Part shown: one piece after another, positions 63,919 to 64,000 of the stretch
Position numbering within the stretch: position 1 is the stretch's first letter
Layout: every line of letters starts with the position of its first letter
Assembly (NCBI GenBank): GCA_965200535.1
Contig: CBDAUF010000001.1
Span: forward strand, 1,240,001-1,304,000
Source of the DNA: MPNO01 sp965200535
Lineage (GTDB): Bacteria > Pseudomonadota > Alphaproteobacteria > MPNO01
DNA length: 64,000 nucleotides
Direction of reading: 5' to 3'
Notes under the pieces: generated by a model
What the model saw: only the letters and a program-made list of their open reading frames with translations
What the model was told of the DNA's origin: nothing
Database searches by the model: none
Made by a program: the position numbers and the translations under genes

Positions 63919-64000
63919 GCCGGGCCGTGCTGCGCCGGGCCCCGTTCCGGCATTCTGAATCTCGTTGAACGGACCCCCGACAGCGGATAACATCGGGTGT

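Overview
The window is a GC-rich stretch (roughly 65 percent or more by eye) from a Gram-negative bacterium. Outer-membrane beta-barrels, ZnuABC/Zur, cytochrome b561/YceI and CbtAB point to Pseudomonadota, most likely Alphaproteobacteria; that placement is inference from gene content. Catabolic and accessory genes (arylsulfotransferase-like proteins, phytanoyl-CoA dioxygenases, LLM monooxygenase, GSTs) are interspersed with insertion-sequence debris and broken genes. No rRNA or tRNA gene and no CRISPR array was recognised.

Layout. 1-7.7 kb: a giant fibronectin-III repeat protein with a C-terminal outer-membrane barrel, interrupted by one in-frame TGA and followed by a duplicate of its own last 164 bp. 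8.2-13.4 kb: a MoxR ATPase and a DUF3150-like gene fused to a tyrosine-recombinase tail, then dead IS91, IS110 and IS66 pieces and a DUF499 remnant. 13.4-15.7 kb: an arylsulfotransferase-like gene and an acyl-CoA-dehydrogenase-like monooxygenase. 16.4-21.5 kb: a zinc-uptake module (znuB, znuC, broken zur, divergent znuA with a long His-rich loop) and a livM fragment, enclosed by two inverted IS3-family remnants. 21.9-27.7 kb: a second arylsulfotransferase-like gene, an IS1380 remnant, a secreted protein, a subtilisin-like autotransporter lipoprotein and a small lipoprotein.

27.9-40.4 kb is a defence and toxin-antitoxin island. A minus-strand operon encodes a DUF559/Vsr-like nuclease, a membrane-anchored coiled-coil protein (in-frame TAG after the membrane helix), a membrane-anchored coiled-coil McrB-like AAA+ protein, a DUF2357 protein and a further partner. 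Around it lie a lone XRE regulator, HigBA, a YaaA-like/RelE fusion, and remnants of BrnT and of a McrA-like protein.

40.5-49.8 kb: a phosphatase/ADP-ribosylglycohydrolase fusion, a phytanoyl-CoA dioxygenase, a peroxiredoxin whose catalytic cysteine codon is TGA (strong selenoprotein candidate with a SECIS-like hairpin), cytochrome b561 and YceI, a third arylsulfotransferase-like gene, a VOC protein, an esterase, a second phytanoyl-CoA dioxygenase broken by TAA, and an LLM monooxygenase without an AUG at its expected start.

49.8-59.8 kb looks like an undescribed natural-product locus: an unknown protein, a LolA-like protein (frameshifted), an outer-membrane barrel and a flavin-dependent halogenase, facing a fused ThiF-like/YcaO cyclodehydratase that is coupled to an AlkB hydroxylase fused to a GlnE-like domain. 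60-64 kb: dienelactone hydrolase, two GSTs, and cbtBA for cobalt uptake.

A theme is loss of single genes by one lesion each (TGA, TAG, TAA, a homopolymer frameshift, a 35-bp duplication, a missing start codon). This is either ongoing gene decay or partly sequence error; raw reads would separate the two.
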